The notes: a model not told the origin generated them from the letters alone. A stretch of DNA of 64,000 bases from Lewinellaceae bacterium (GCA_020636315.1 JACJYA010000005.1:62001-126000); one strand, 5' to 3'. Shown: positions 49,635 to 59,709, counted from the stretch's first letter. Translations and numbers: made by a program.

Positions 49635-52600
49635 CTAATTTCCCATCCTGGCCTTCAATTCCTGGATTTTTTCCTCGATGTCGGCGCCCAGCTCCATTTG
49701 AGCAACCCATTTGAAATAGGCCTCCAACTGGCTGGTGTTGCTGATTAGCCGCTGATCCGATTGGAGCGCCAGCATATCTATGGTTTCCGTTATCCCTGCG
49801 TAATTATCCGGGTTATCATAGCAGTACTGAACGAGTTCGGGGATAAGAGCCCGGTCATTTGTCCAGTAAGTTGCCAGGCCTTCCCGGGCGCGTTCCCGGG
49901 TGATTTCATCGGCGTCAAAAAGCCTGATGATCAGTTGTTGCCGGTTATTGAGGACAGGGGAGTCAAAACCGGTTTCGGGAGGAGTGGAGCTTGCCGTATC
50001 CGGGGATACTTCAGGGGCAGCCTCCTGGCCGGCCTCCTCTGGTTCGCTAAGCGGCATCTCTTCGGTTGAGACATCGTCCGGTTCCGCCTCCTGGTTTTCC
50101 GGCAAAACTTCTTCCTGCAGAACCTCCGGGCTCTGCCAGTCGCCCTCGTCGCCATAATAGGCGGCCTCATAGGCATCCTCATAACCGTAGTCCTCCAGCA
50201 GCGAGCCCAGGAAAGCCATAACGGAAAACGAGATCAACATCCAGATCCCCAGAATCGCCGCCCAGTTGATCAGAGGGCGTTTCCCGGCCGCCCGCTTCGA
50301 GGAAATGATTTGCAACTGCCGCCGGAACCCGTAAAAACCCAACACCAGGCCGGCAGCCAGCGGCAGCCCTAACAGGACGGACATCTGATCAAAGGCAATA
50401 GACCAGATTATGGCTCCTGTGGCCAGTAAAATGCCTCCACTGAAAAAGAGAAATGCCCTTCCAAAAGCGCTTTGCCTGTAGCATTGCCTTCCCAAAATAA
50501 AGGCTGCAGCAAGCGCTAAGGCAAAGATTCCCGACTCATCCAGTAATACTATCCCGGCAGAGAATGCTGTCCATCCAAATGTCACGAAGGAAGCATATTT
50601 TTTTGCCCTCAGATATATCCTGCTCTGGCGAACCATGGCTCCCAGTATCAGTACGCCTGAAATAATATTCAAGACGGTGGTAAGAAAGTATTCGGAATTG
50701 TCCAGCAGGCCTGCGCCGGCCCAGAAAGCGACACTCAAAAAAGCGGCCGGCAACAGCAACGGCCGATAGAATTTCCAATCGGTTGCCTTCTCTTTCCGAT
50801 ACCTGGACAGAGAACGGTAGGCCGGATATCCCACCACCCCCAGAAAGGCCAGCAACAGGATCAGGCCCGAAAGGATACTCCTCCATTCATTTGCTCTGGA
50901 CGGTTTCAGAACCGGGATCTGATCCGGATGCTCTTCCACGATCTTTTTGAGCTCTTCCGGTTTCAGCTTGTCCACAACGCTTTGGGGAGAGGCCTCCAGG
51001 CCGCGGCTATCCAGATGGAGTTTTTGGAATAATTCTTTATTCTCCTGGTAGCTCCACTGAATGGCCTTTTTGTACTCCCTGTCCTGTTCCTCGACGTGCC
51101 TTTCCTTTTCGCAGCGGATGAATTTGAAAAAACCGAATAAAACAAAAAGCCCCACCAGCCCCAGAGATAGCAGAACCGGATATTTTTTGTTGGAATACGA
51201 CTTTCTGGCGCCGGCAATGACGATGGCCAGTGTGGCGAAGACGATGCAATAGAAGGCAACCTTATTGAGCTCAGGGTCCAGTCCGGAGGCGGAAATTTTC
51301 CACATCGAAAACAAAAGCAGGGAAAACAGGCTGAAAACAGCGAAATAGACGGCAAGCTCAACGTAGTTTTTCTGCTGAACGAACCGGATGATAAAATCGG
51401 AAAAATACAGGAGGATGAAAATAAAGGAGGTGAGGATCACGGCAATGGCCCACCATTTGGCATCGGCCCACCATCTGGCATCTGATTTTGTGCCTGGGAT
51501 ATAATCCATAAAGGTGTCCAGCCCGTAATTTAACTTATCCTCCGGATACAGTTCGAAATCACTTGCCCAGGTTTCCACCGGTTCATCTTCCGGTTGCCAG
51601 AAAAAAACTTCTTTCGGCCTGGCGCCCATGAGGTATTTGTCATCGGGGGTGAAGAGCTGCCCGTTGAATCCCTGGCGGTACCTGTTCTGGAAGTTATAGG
51701 CGTTTACCAGTTGTCCTTTGTGGTTATAGAGCCGGGCCTGGCTGTCGTGCAGCGACTGAAGAACGATATACCTGCCGCAGGGAGAAAGGAATATTTCCGA
51801 AGTTTTTCGGGCGTTGCCTTTTCCGGTGGCCGTAACCTGTATAGGTTTTGAATGGTATTCATTCTTTCGGATCTTTTCCTTTGGGTTGGGTATCACTACG
51901 GCGCTTCCCGGTTGCACGGCCACGGCGAATTTCCCATCCTCGCTGATGGAAGCGTCCAGCAATAATCCTTTGGGCCCGTTGAAAACCACCTCCTCCTGGC
52001 TGTCCGGTTCCCAGAGAATGGCCTGGCTGTTCCAGCGGTTGCTGAAAATACTTTTGAATTTTTGCCAGGAAGACAATTCCCCGGAACTGGACAGGCCGAT
52101 AATTACACTTTTATTGTCTTTGTGGAAGCGGGCAAAAGTGAAAGATGCCATTGGGTGGGCATCGGCAGGCCTGGAAAAAGAGGCGGGGCCCTTCTGAGTT
52201 CGCAAGGAAAAAACTTTAACCTCGGTATCGGATAAGGTGAGCAGCCGCGCACCGTCAGCGGAAAAAGCATATTGCCCGACGTTGGGATGCTGGTATTGCC
52301 CGATCAGGTTGCCCGTCATGCCCCAGAGGAAAATTCCATCCGGCTCAGTCATGGCCAAAATATGCTGATGATCGGGGCTTATCGCTATATCGACCACAAC
52401 CGAGTCCATTGGCAACAACTGAGCCACCGGCTCATTGGAAAGGTTCCTGATGGTTATGCCTTCATGAGGGCTTACGGCCAAAAAAAGCCCGTCCGCAACG
52501 TCAGTGAGGTAATACAATTCATTGGGCTCAAAAAAAACGGAGGAAGGCTCCGGAGTGAAGTTGTCGGGGCGCCAGGTCAGGCAACCATTGTTGACACCCC

Positions 52601-55600
52601 TCTTCAGGTTGGTGGTGCGAAGCGGGATCGCCTCATCATTCTCCAGGACGGGCGGGTCGAGGATCTGCCAGTCCTGTCGTTTGAGCTTTTCCCACTCCTT
52701 TTTTCGGAAAAGGCTCCGTTCCCGGTCCATTAGGTTAAAGGAGAAAAGGGCGTCTGCATTCAGGTTGATCAGTTCATTCGGGCCTCCGGTTGCATGGACG
52801 TACAGATCCTGGTAAGGGTCAATATATCCAAAGTAGTACTCCTCCAGATACTGATTGAATTCTTCCCGGGAATAATTCAGCCCGAATTCGTCAACGAATT
52901 TGCCCAGGTAAAAGTCATAATATCCTATGGAGTATTCAGAGTCGCCGGCCTGGCCTTCATAAAAAACAGTGTCCCTGATGATGACCGGGAGGTAAGGGGC
53001 GGTGATCAGGTTTCCGGCCATCAGGTAAAGCGGGTCCCGGTGTTCCCGGTAAAGGGCCTGTATCTTTTTCCCGTCAGCAGATTGCCCGAACTCCAGGTAA
53101 CTGATATCGATGTCACTAATGCCGAGATCGGTGAATACTTTTCTCAGGTTGATGGTTTCCTCTTTTTTCGGGTTTTCCTGCGGCCAGAACTTCAGCGTCG
53201 TATCATTTAAACTGGCAAGGATGCCGAAGGAAGGGTAATAATTCAGCGACCTTATTTTCGCGGTTGGGGTTAAAGAGAAAGAGAGCGGCAACTCTCCGGC
53301 TTCCGGTTCAGGGAGATTGGGGCTGGCTGTGGGGGCGTAGTTCTCTGCTGCCGGATCATACGGCTCGGTTGGGGGCAACTCTCCGCTGTTGGCTTCTCCG
53401 TTTTCGATACCATCATTATAAGGTTCTTCATCGTAATAGGCCCCCTCATCGTAGAACAAATCTTCTTCACTGTAAAAACCGTAAGGGTCCAGTGCGGAAT
53501 GTTTCTGATAAAGGCCATACAGGTTGCTGACCACGTCCAGTGGGTGAGTCTTGCTTTCGCTGTAGGCAAATTGAGCCAATTCAATGGCCTTTATCGGATT
53601 TTTGTCCTGTTCGAGGACGGATGCCTCGTTGGCGCGGGTGATGGCCCCGTTTTTGATCTGCTCGGCCATTGTAACGGACAGGCTGCCCGCAAAGACGGAC
53701 AATACGAGTATGAACAGCATGAGGACGGTTCCTCCCTTGATCATGGCCCGCCGCTGGCGAAGGCGCTTTTCTCTTTCCTCAAGGCTGACCTGAAGGAGCA
53801 GTCTTTCCTTTTCATTCAGGTTTCTCATTCCTTTTTTCCCTTCCCACACTACCTCCAGGTCGTTGTCGTTGAGACGCAGCTTTCTCAGTTCCTCCTCCTC
53901 TTCTCTGATCCTGGTGAGGTCTGATTTCTTGATCTCGAGAATGCGAGCGGAACGCTGGCCCAGTTTGTCTGAACGGTCGTATTCCCGTCGGACGATTGGC
54001 GCCAGGGTGTCGTGCGGCAGGCTGGTATAACCGCGGCCCTCATCGTTCAACAGGAAAATATCCGGGCTTTTGAGCTTTTTGACCAGCTCTTCAACAAACC
54101 CCTTGCGGTAGCCGTATTCCGTTTCCAGGTGTTCGTACCTGGGCCGGATCTCTTTTTCGAAATCCCGGCGCCGGGAGGTGCCCAGTTCGGTGACATGAAA
54201 CTGAAGGATATCCAGGACCAACCCTGACTCCACCACTTCAGGGTTCCACTTTCTGACCTCTTCCATCTGATCCTGGAAGTACTTCTCCATTTCTTTGCCA
54301 TCGCTTTGCGTTTTGTTGTAGGCATCTATGGTGAAGTGGGCCGAATTGGTTTTCGGATCGTAGGTATTCTCCCAAAGCCTGGTCAGCAGCAACTGGAGAA
54401 CAGGGGCCACCGCGCTTCGGCCTTTCAGCAGGTCGTTGGCGATCCGGGAGGGAAGGCCTTCTTCGACCGTGAGGTTGTAGTAGTTGATGCCCCTGAGTTT
54501 CGGCAGCTCCCGGAAGATCTCCTCGATGTCTATTTTTCTCAGTTGCTCGAGGAATACGGTGCTGGGCGATAGCTCATAATCCTGGCTTCGGGCCAGGATC
54601 TTGGCGTTGAACTCTTCCCGGTATCCCAGTATGATCTTGCCTTTTATCTTATCCCCCTCTTCTGCCGCCGGACGGACGAACATGTCCTTGAGCACCTTTA
54701 GCAGGTTCTCCAGCTCCATCTGGAGATTGCTATTGGGTTGGGTGATGGCTTCCTCCACCTGGTCGAGTATAACGATGAGCTCGCGGCCGGTTTCCTTTTC
54801 TTTTTTCAACCAGGCCTTGCGCAGTTGCTCCCCTGCTTTCTCATTCAGTTTAAGGCTTCCGCCGGGTTCCCTGGCATACAGGCCCTGGCCGGCCCCTTTC
54901 CCCGGTTTGTAAGCCCGCAGGGATTTGTAGCGGTTGATGATGGAACGAAAGGTGTTGGCCGTTTCTTCCTCCAGCTCCCTGGCAATGGACTCGATTTGCT
55001 GGAGTTTTTCCAGGTTGGGGTCTTCGCCGGGCTCCTCTGATGGTTCCGGTGCTTCGGGGGCTTCATCGGGTTGATAGGAGAGCATATCCGCAAGGGTGCG
55101 GACCAGCCCCAGGTCCTGGTCCCGGCGCCGGTAGAGGACTTCAAATCGTTTTTCGCCCTCTTCTTTTGCCGCTTCCAGGCGGGGCCGCAGTCCGGCGTCC
55201 AGGAGGGAGGACTTGCCGGCGCCTGTTTCGCCGTACAGCAGGATGATGGGCGGAGCACTAGGTTCTACAACCTTCAGCCAAAGGTCGCGGATGTAACTGG
55301 AACGCCCGAAGAAGATCTCCGCATGCCTGGCTTCGTAGGGTTTCAGAAAAAGGAAAGGGCTGGCCGGCAGCTGTGTCTTCTCCAGAGGCGGAAGGTTGAA
55401 CAGAGGGTTTTTTGATATTTCCGGCAGGTTCCAGTTTTTGAAATCCACCTCTGCCGCGCTGTCCCTGAAGGATTCTTCCCAGGGGAAGCTGTCAACAATA
55501 TCGTCGTCCATGTCAAAGCCACGGGTTTTACCCGAACCCTTTACCTCTTCTCCACCGCCCCTGACCGATTCGACTTCATTTTTAGCATCCGCCCAGGCGC

Positions 55601-56114
55601 CGCCCATAGTCAGGCCATTGGCCAGGCCTGTGTAGAAACGTGACGCCAGGGTTAGCGCCTCATCATCATCTATGGAGGTGGATGTTCCAATTACAATAGG
55701 TACGCCCCGGTCCGTAAGAGCTTTTGCCAGCCGCTCGGTGGAGCAGCCGTTGAGGAAGATCAGTTTCAGGTTTTCCTGGTTCTCTCTCTTTGCCATGATG
55801 TTCACAAGCCCGTCCCCCTTGGCTATCTGGCGTTTGCCATCCATTCCTTCCAATAATAACTGGTAACCATCGGCGTGGCCTCCGTAGTGGATGATGGCGA
55901 TGCGGTTCTTATATTCATCGCTTCCGAGTATATCCAGAAAAGTCTTTATGGAAACGTTCTGGCGGACGACGGGCTTGTCGCAAAGGCCATTCCGGTAAGC
56001 TTCATTCAGGATGGATTCCAGCAGCTCTCTTTCTTTTACTATATTGTCGAGCCGCCGCTCGGCGTCATATTCATTGGCGAAGGCCAGAAAAACGACGGGT
56101 TTTTCGCTGTTCAT
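49635..56114 (-). CDS. CHAT protease-STAND ATPase-membrane fusion protein (2159 residues)
   Basis: Domains in order: a CHAT caspase-like protease (residues 1-190) with the catalytic His80 (IIHYGGHADGY) and Cys124 (LIFLNGCSTERLA); a STAND NTPase of the nSTAND1 type (about 250-720) with FFGRSSYIRDLW, Walker A GETGAGKSS (295-303), Walker B ELIVILDQVEEA (about 445-456) and SLPHDTLAPIVRREY; a coiled-coil-like charged stretch (730-790); a transmembrane helix (about 795-815); an acidic low-complexity linker; a long WD40- or propeller-like region (about 960-1600); a cluster of eight to ten membrane helices (about 1630-1972); and a HEAT-like tail (about 2055-2159). This is the architecture of NLR-like immune or programmed-death proteins, but the polytopic C-terminal module is unusual. 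It is monocistronic, and its trigger and protease target are unknown. Confidence 0.88.
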   Translation of the reverse strand: MNSEKPVVFLAFANEYDAERRLDNIVKERELLESILNEAYRNGLCDKPVVRQNVSIKTFLDILGSDEYKNRIAIIHYGGHADGYQLLLEGMDGKRQIAKGDGLVNIMAKRENQENLKLIFLNGCSTERLAKALTDRGVPIVIGTSTSIDDDEALTLASRFYTGLANGLTMGGAWADAKNEVESVRGGGEEVKGSGKTRGFDMDDDIVDSFPWEESFRDSAAEVDFKNWNLPEISKNPLFNLPPLEKTQLPASPFLFLKPYEARHAEIFFGRSSYIRDLWLKVVEPSAPPIILLYGETGAGKSSLLDAGLRPRLEAAKEEGEKRFEVLYRRRDQDLGLVRTLADMLSYQPDEAPEAPEPSEEPGEDPNLEKLQQIESIARELEEETANTFRSIINRYKSLRAYKPGKGAGQGLYAREPGGSLKLNEKAGEQLRKAWLKKEKETGRELIVILDQVEEAITQPNSNLQMELENLLKVLKDMFVRPAAEEGDKIKGKIILGYREEFNAKILARSQDYELSPSTVFLEQLRKIDIEEIFRELPKLRGINYYNLTVEEGLPSRIANDLLKGRSAVAPVLQLLLTRLWENTYDPKTNSAHFTIDAYNKTQSDGKEMEKYFQDQMEEVRKWNPEVVESGLVLDILQFHVTELGTSRRRDFEKEIRPRYEHLETEYGYRKGFVEELVKKLKSPDIFLLNDEGRGYTSLPHDTLAPIVRREYDRSDKLGQRSARILEIKKSDLTRIREEEEELRKLRLNDNDLEVVWEGKKGMRNLNEKERLLLQVSLEEREKRLRQRRAMIKGGTVLMLFILVLSVFAGSLSVTMAEQIKNGAITRANEASVLEQDKNPIKAIELAQFAYSESKTHPLDVVSNLYGLYQKHSALDPYGFYSEEDLFYDEGAYYDEEPYNDGIENGEANSGELPPTEPYDPAAENYAPTASPNLPEPEAGELPLSFSLTPTAKIRSLNYYPSFGILASLNDTTLKFWPQENPKKEETINLRKVFTDLGISDIDISYLEFGQSADGKKIQALYREHRDPLYLMAGNLITAPYLPVIIRDTVFYEGQAGDSEYSIGYYDFYLGKFVDEFGLNYSREEFNQYLEEYYFGYIDPYQDLYVHATGGPNELINLNADALFSFNLMDRERSLFRKKEWEKLKRQDWQILDPPVLENDEAIPLRTTNLKRGVNNGCLTWRPDNFTPEPSSVFFEPNELYYLTDVADGLFLAVSPHEGITIRNLSNEPVAQLLPMDSVVVDIAISPDHQHILAMTEPDGIFLWGMTGNLIGQYQHPNVGQYAFSADGARLLTLSDTEVKVFSLRTQKGPASFSRPADAHPMASFTFARFHKDNKSVIIGLSSSGELSSWQKFKSIFSNRWNSQAILWEPDSQEEVVFNGPKGLLLDASISEDGKFAVAVQPGSAVVIPNPKEKIRKNEYHSKPIQVTATGKGNARKTSEIFLSPCGRYIVLQSLHDSQARLYNHKGQLVNAYNFQNRYRQGFNGQLFTPDDKYLMGARPKEVFFWQPEDEPVETWASDFELYPEDKLNYGLDTFMDYIPGTKSDARWWADAKWWAIAVILTSFIFILLYFSDFIIRFVQQKNYVELAVYFAVFSLFSLLLFSMWKISASGLDPELNKVAFYCIVFATLAIVIAGARKSYSNKKYPVLLSLGLVGLFVLFGFFKFIRCEKERHVEEQDREYKKAIQWSYQENKELFQKLHLDSRGLEASPQSVVDKLKPEELKKIVEEHPDQIPVLKPSRANEWRSILSGLILLLAFLGVVGYPAYRSLSRYRKEKATDWKFYRPLLLPAAFLSVAFWAGAGLLDNSEYFLTTVLNIISGVLILGAMVRQSRIYLRAKKYASFVTFGWTAFSAGIVLLDESGIFALALAAAFILGRQCYRQSAFGRAFLFFSGGILLATGAIIWSIAFDQMSVLLGLPLAAGLVLGFYGFRRQLQIISSKRAAGKRPLINWAAILGIWMLISFSVMAFLGSLLEDYGYEDAYEAAYYGDEGDWQSPEVLQEEVLPENQEAEPDDVSTEEMPLSEPEEAGQEAAPEVSPDTASSTPPETGFDSPVLNNRQQLIIRLFDADEITRERAREGLATYWTNDRALIPELVQYCYDNPDNYAGITETIDMLALQSDQRLISNTSQLEAYFKWVAQMELGADIEEKIQELKARMGN

Positions 56115-56295
56115 AGTTTCAGGGTTTACGGGTGTTTGTGTATATATTTAAGGATAGCCCAAATGGTTACCTCAGGCAGCTGTTGAGGTATTCCGGTTCT
56201 GTGGCTTTTATGAATGATGGCCGTTACCCGTAATAAAGCTAAGGAAATAGGCCTGAATTATTGATTGTTTGGATACGAATAAAATTATCAGCAAT

Positions 56296-56922
56296 ATGGA
56301 TATGCCTGTTGACCACCTCATCTATGCCGCCCCAACGCTGGAAAGCGGCATGGACAGCATCGAGGCGCTACTGGGCGTCCGCCCGGTTTACGGTGGGGCG
56401 CACCCGGGGCGCGGCACCCACAACGCCGTGCTGGCCCTGGGCCCGGAGGCCTATCTCGAAGTCATCGCTCCCGACCCGGCCCAGCCGGAGGCGCCCCGCC
56501 CGCTATGGATAGCCGCCGATACCGTAGTGGAACCCCGCCTCATCTACTGGGCTGCCAGATCCAAGGATTTGGAAGGGCTGGTGGAAAAAGCCCGCCGCAA
56601 CGGCCTGCAACTGGGGGAAATATCCGCCGGCATCCGCGCCCGCCCGGACGGGAGCATGCTGCATTGGCGGCTGACTGATCCCCAGGCCAACCCGGCAGGT
56701 GGCATCGTCCCCTTTTTCATCGACTGGGGAGATACGCTGCATCCGGCGAAAGGTTTGCCGGTAGGTGGAAAACTGTTATCTCTGGAGGCGTTGCATCCGG
56801 AAGCCGAAAGGGTGCAGGCCCAGTTGAGGTTACTGGAGCTGGGCCTGCCCGTTCATCCGGGGCCCCAGCCGGCTCTGGTTGCCAGGATCCGGACGCTGAA
56901 TGGTGAATCAGTGCTCAATTGA
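56296..56922 (+). CDS. VOC/glyoxalase-like domain protein (Glyoxalase_3 type)
   Basis: I prefer the ATG at 56296; a TTG 27 bp upstream and an ATG 6 bp downstream are alternatives. The 208-residue protein shows the family blocks VDHLIYAAPTLESGMDSI, GGAHPGRGTHNAVLALG, YLEVIAPDP and GIVPFFIDWGDTLHPAKG. The metal-ligand-like His and Glu are in GRGTHN and YLEVI. Such VOC proteins include dioxygenases, isomerases and resistance proteins; many have unknown activity. It is divergent from the giant CHAT-STAND gene (181 bp apart) and convergent with the next lipoprotein gene. Confidence 0.82.
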   Translation: MDMPVDHLIYAAPTLESGMDSIEALLGVRPVYGGAHPGRGTHNAVLALGPEAYLEVIAPDPAQPEAPRPLWIAADTVVEPRLIYWAARSKDLEGLVEKARRNGLQLGEISAGIRARPDGSMLHWRLTDPQANPAGGIVPFFIDWGDTLHPAKGLPVGGKLLSLEALHPEAERVQAQLRLLELGLPVHPGPQPALVARIRTLNGESVLN

Positions 56923-56957
56923 TCCAGGGAGAATGAACTGGCTTGCGGATTGAAGCG

Positions 56958-58238
56958 TCACTCAAAGTATCTGGAAGTACTTTCCAATGAATAATCCAGT
57001 CCCGGGTCTTCCTCCCAGATTGGGGTATCGCTCAACAAAAGCCGCTGAAGGAAGGCATTATAACCGTCAATTCGGCTGTCTTTTACCGTCTGTATCCGGT
57101 GGAGTTCGAACTCGGCCTGATGCAATTCTTCCGGAATAATATTGTATGGGACAGGAGGCAACTCCGGAAAGTAGAATGGTTCGCTGAAGTCACTGTTTAC
57201 GATCCATTTTGCGAAAAGGGAACCGAAAGGGCTCTCCTCTTTCCGTTTTTCCCAGATCACCTGCAAATAATCATTGTTCATATCCAGCTGCGCGGAGATA
57301 CCTCCGTCCTCCTGCTCCAGTATATCAAGATCCGGTAGCCCGGGCTGGAAGTTCAGGTTGGGCGGGCCCACCCGAAAGAAATTGTAGTCGTAATTTCCGT
57401 GCTCTGGATCAGAGGTTGTTATTCTTCTTCCCATGGCGTACCGTGAGAAGAGTTCCAGCGGTTGAAATAAAGGGTAATGGCCAAGTTCGTTGAACTCCTG
57501 TTCTGTGATTGTAGTTGTCAACCGTTGAAGGGGGCGGCGGCCATCGATCTCCATAGCATCCAGATAAATGGACCAGTACTGATGAGGTATGGTTTGAATG
57601 TAAACCACCGGGCACTGTTCTGTTAACATGTTTTCGGTGATCCAGATCATGGGGTCATCCGAGGTTGGGGTTATCCAGCCATAGCGCCAGTTTTCCGAAC
57701 CTTCCTGCAATATGGCCACGAGTATAAGGCTGTCTCCTTCCAGCAGGGAAAGACGCAGTACATCGGAAGATTTTTTTCCAAAAGTCCTGCTTGTATTAGC
57801 CAATTTATAAATTATTTCCCCAAATGATTGGTCAAAAATTAAATTTACACTTCTGGCCACCTCATGGGTTTCATTCGGTTTACTTTTGAAAAACACTTCA
57901 TTTTCGTCAATTCCGGTATAACTTGTTATTTCATAACTGGTCGATTGCGTATTACCAGTTAATTGTGGAATGGTAATGAAATGAAGGTCAAATGGCGAAC
58001 CGCCGGCAGGTGCCGCATATTCTAGTTCGGAAACGGTATTATTCACCACCATTTTCCACCCCAGCAGTTCGCCCTGCTGATCGGAAAGAAAAATCCAACC
58101 GCCATAATTTTCCGGGATCACATCTTGCATATGTATAGTCAGGATGGAGTCGGGAGGGGGTAGGGAAGGGGTAGGTTCTTCATTGTTACAGCCCCAGGCT
58201 AAAAGCAGGAATGGGGCCCATAATGCTAGATTTTTCAT
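56958..58238 (-). CDS. Lipoprotein of unknown function
   Basis: The 426-residue protein has a lipoprotein signal (MKNLALWAPFLLLAWGC) followed by a low-complexity Pro-rich linker (EEPTPSLPPPDS). The rest is mainly beta-strand-like and moderately acidic (about 40-426), without motifs I recognise. The pattern GGWIFLSDQQGELLGWK near residue 50 recalls small immunoglobulin-like or carboxypeptidase-regulatory-like folds that Bacteroidota place at the start of surface proteins. It lies between the VOC gene and a palindromic element; no operon partner. Confidence 0.65.
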   Translation of the reverse strand: MKNLALWAPFLLLAWGCNNEEPTPSLPPPDSILTIHMQDVIPENYGGWIFLSDQQGELLGWKMVVNNTVSELEYAAPAGGSPFDLHFITIPQLTGNTQSTSYEITSYTGIDENEVFFKSKPNETHEVARSVNLIFDQSFGEIIYKLANTSRTFGKKSSDVLRLSLLEGDSLILVAILQEGSENWRYGWITPTSDDPMIWITENMLTEQCPVVYIQTIPHQYWSIYLDAMEIDGRRPLQRLTTTITEQEFNELGHYPLFQPLELFSRYAMGRRITTSDPEHGNYDYNFFRVGPPNLNFQPGLPDLDILEQEDGGISAQLDMNNDYLQVIWEKRKEESPFGSLFAKWIVNSDFSEPFYFPELPPVPYNIIPEELHQAEFELHRIQTVKDSRIDGYNAFLQRLLLSDTPIWEEDPGLDYSLESTSRYFE

Positions 58239-58554
58239 AATAAAAGAGTTGCGTTAGTTAATGAGTACAAAAACCCAGAATAAAATACGATATTTCCGGC
58301 TATTCGGCAAAGTATAAAGCTAAGCAGGGCCTTTAAGAACACTCCAGCAATTCCCAATGTGCCCAAAGAGACAACAATCAAACAATCCAACAATCCAACA
58401 CTTTGGACGTGCCCCATTTGAAGTCGGAAGTGGGAAATCGGAAGTCGGAATTTGGGTCCAAATAGGTGTTCAACGCCTGTTTTTCCGCCTTCCGCCTTCC
58501 GATTTCCGACTTTACCCTAGGACCGTCCAAAGTCCAGAACAATCCAACACCCCT
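58239..58554. other. Intergenic region with an octamer array split by inverted-repeat element copy B
   Basis: No gene is seen. AACAATCA/AACAATCC octamers run from 58373 to 58396. The 138-bp element copy B follows (58400-58537), and then a further AACAATCC-AACAC (58538-58550) directly before the dehydrogenase ATG at 58555. Confidence 0.6.
58400..58537 (-). repeat. 138-bp inverted-repeat element, copy B
   Basis: The reverse complement of this segment matches 1614-1751 with about one difference, but the end facing 58400 lacks the last four bases (CCAG) of the terminal repeat. A 13-bp direct repeat AACAATCCAACAC flanks it (58389-58401, overlapping the end by two bases, and 58538-58550). This may be a target duplication or insertion into the octamer array. 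Confidence 0.75.
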
Positions 58555-59505
58555 ATGCCTTCCACCCGCAAAGTCATTCTCATCGACCCCGCTCACCCGT
58601 ATCTTATAGAACATCTTGTTCAGCTGGGATACGAAGTTGAAGATCATCACAATACTCCTGTGGATGAGCTGCAACCGCTTTTAGGGGGTTACTTCGGCAT
58701 GGTCATCCGCAGCCGTTTCACGCTGGATGAGGAATTTCTCAACCGATGCACCGGCCTGAAGTTCATCGCCCGTATGGGCATCGGGCTGGAGCACATCGAT
58801 GTGCAGTATGCCAGGGGCAAAGGCATCCTGGTGCTCAACTCGCCGGAGGGCAGCCGCGATACGGTGGCCGAGCACACGATGGGCTTCATTCTGGGGCTGC
58901 TCAATCACATTCAGCGCGCCAACCTGCAGATACGCGAGGGGAAGTGGATACGCGAAGGCAACAAAAGCTATGAGCTGCGGCATCGTACTGTCGGGATCAT
59001 CGGCTACGGCAATATTGGCAGCGCCGTGGCCCAGCGCCTCAGCAGCTTCGGCTGCCGGGTGATCGCCTATGATAAGTTTAAGGCCAACTTCGGAGGCGTG
59101 CTGGCGGAAGAGGTGAGCCTGGAAACGATATTCCGGGAAGCGGACGTCGTCACCCTCCACATCCCCTATGAAGACTATAACCATTATTTTGTCAACCGCC
59201 GGTTCCTGAACAGTTTTCGCAAACCGATCTTCCTGGTGAACACCGCCCGGGGGCTGGTGCTGGAAACGGCCGCTTTGGCGGAAGCGCTTCAGTCCGGCAA
59301 GGTGCTTGGCGCCGGGCTGGATGTGATCGAATACGAGGAACAATCCTTCAATAAGCTGGAAGTGGAAAGCCTTCCCGAACCGTTTCAGTACCTGCGCCGG
59401 GCGGAGAATGTGATCCTTACCCCGCACATCGCCGGCCTGTCCCACGAGGTAATGGGGGCTCATGCCCGGGTATTGGTGGAAAAAATAGAAGCGGCTTTCC
59501 ATTAG
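58555..59505 (+). CDS. D-isomer-specific 2-hydroxyacid dehydrogenase (SerA-like)
   Basis: The start at 58555 (MPSTRKVILIDPAHPYLIEH) is preferred because the longer open frame runs through the repeat element. The 316-residue protein has the NAD-binding motif VGIIGYGNIGSAVAQRL, the Arg block VNTARGLVLET, a Glu in IEYEEQSF and the catalytic His in LTPHIAGLSHE. This is the 2-hydroxyacid dehydrogenase family that includes phosphoglycerate dehydrogenase and glyoxylate/hydroxypyruvate reductases. Without the ACT domain of true SerA, the exact substrate is open. It is monocistronic; the promoter may be partly built by the AACAATCC array and element copy B. Confidence 0.9.
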   Translation: MPSTRKVILIDPAHPYLIEHLVQLGYEVEDHHNTPVDELQPLLGGYFGMVIRSRFTLDEEFLNRCTGLKFIARMGIGLEHIDVQYARGKGILVLNSPEGSRDTVAEHTMGFILGLLNHIQRANLQIREGKWIREGNKSYELRHRTVGIIGYGNIGSAVAQRLSSFGCRVIAYDKFKANFGGVLAEEVSLETIFREADVVTLHIPYEDYNHYFVNRRFLNSFRKPIFLVNTARGLVLETAALAEALQSGKVLGAGLDVIEYEEQSFNKLEVESLPEPFQYLRRAENVILTPHIAGLSHEVMGAHARVLVEKIEAAFH

Positions 59506-59709
59506 GAGCACCGGCCAATCGCAAAAAACCAAACGCTAACCGCCATCCATGACAATTATCATTTACTTTTTCCCCGGCAAGCTTTACATTTCCAGAATCA
59601 ACAGCTAGCCTAAACCCGCCTTTACACTACCTCACCGAATTCACCGAAAGCAAGCCGGCTTTGCCGAAAACTTTTCTGGCACCCCATTTTTTCATCAGAA
59701 CCAAATGCA

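Noticed and set aside
58357..58554. An N-terminal extension of the 2-hydroxyacid dehydrogenase
   Set aside because: The extension is translated repeat element (copy B), not protein sequence of this family.
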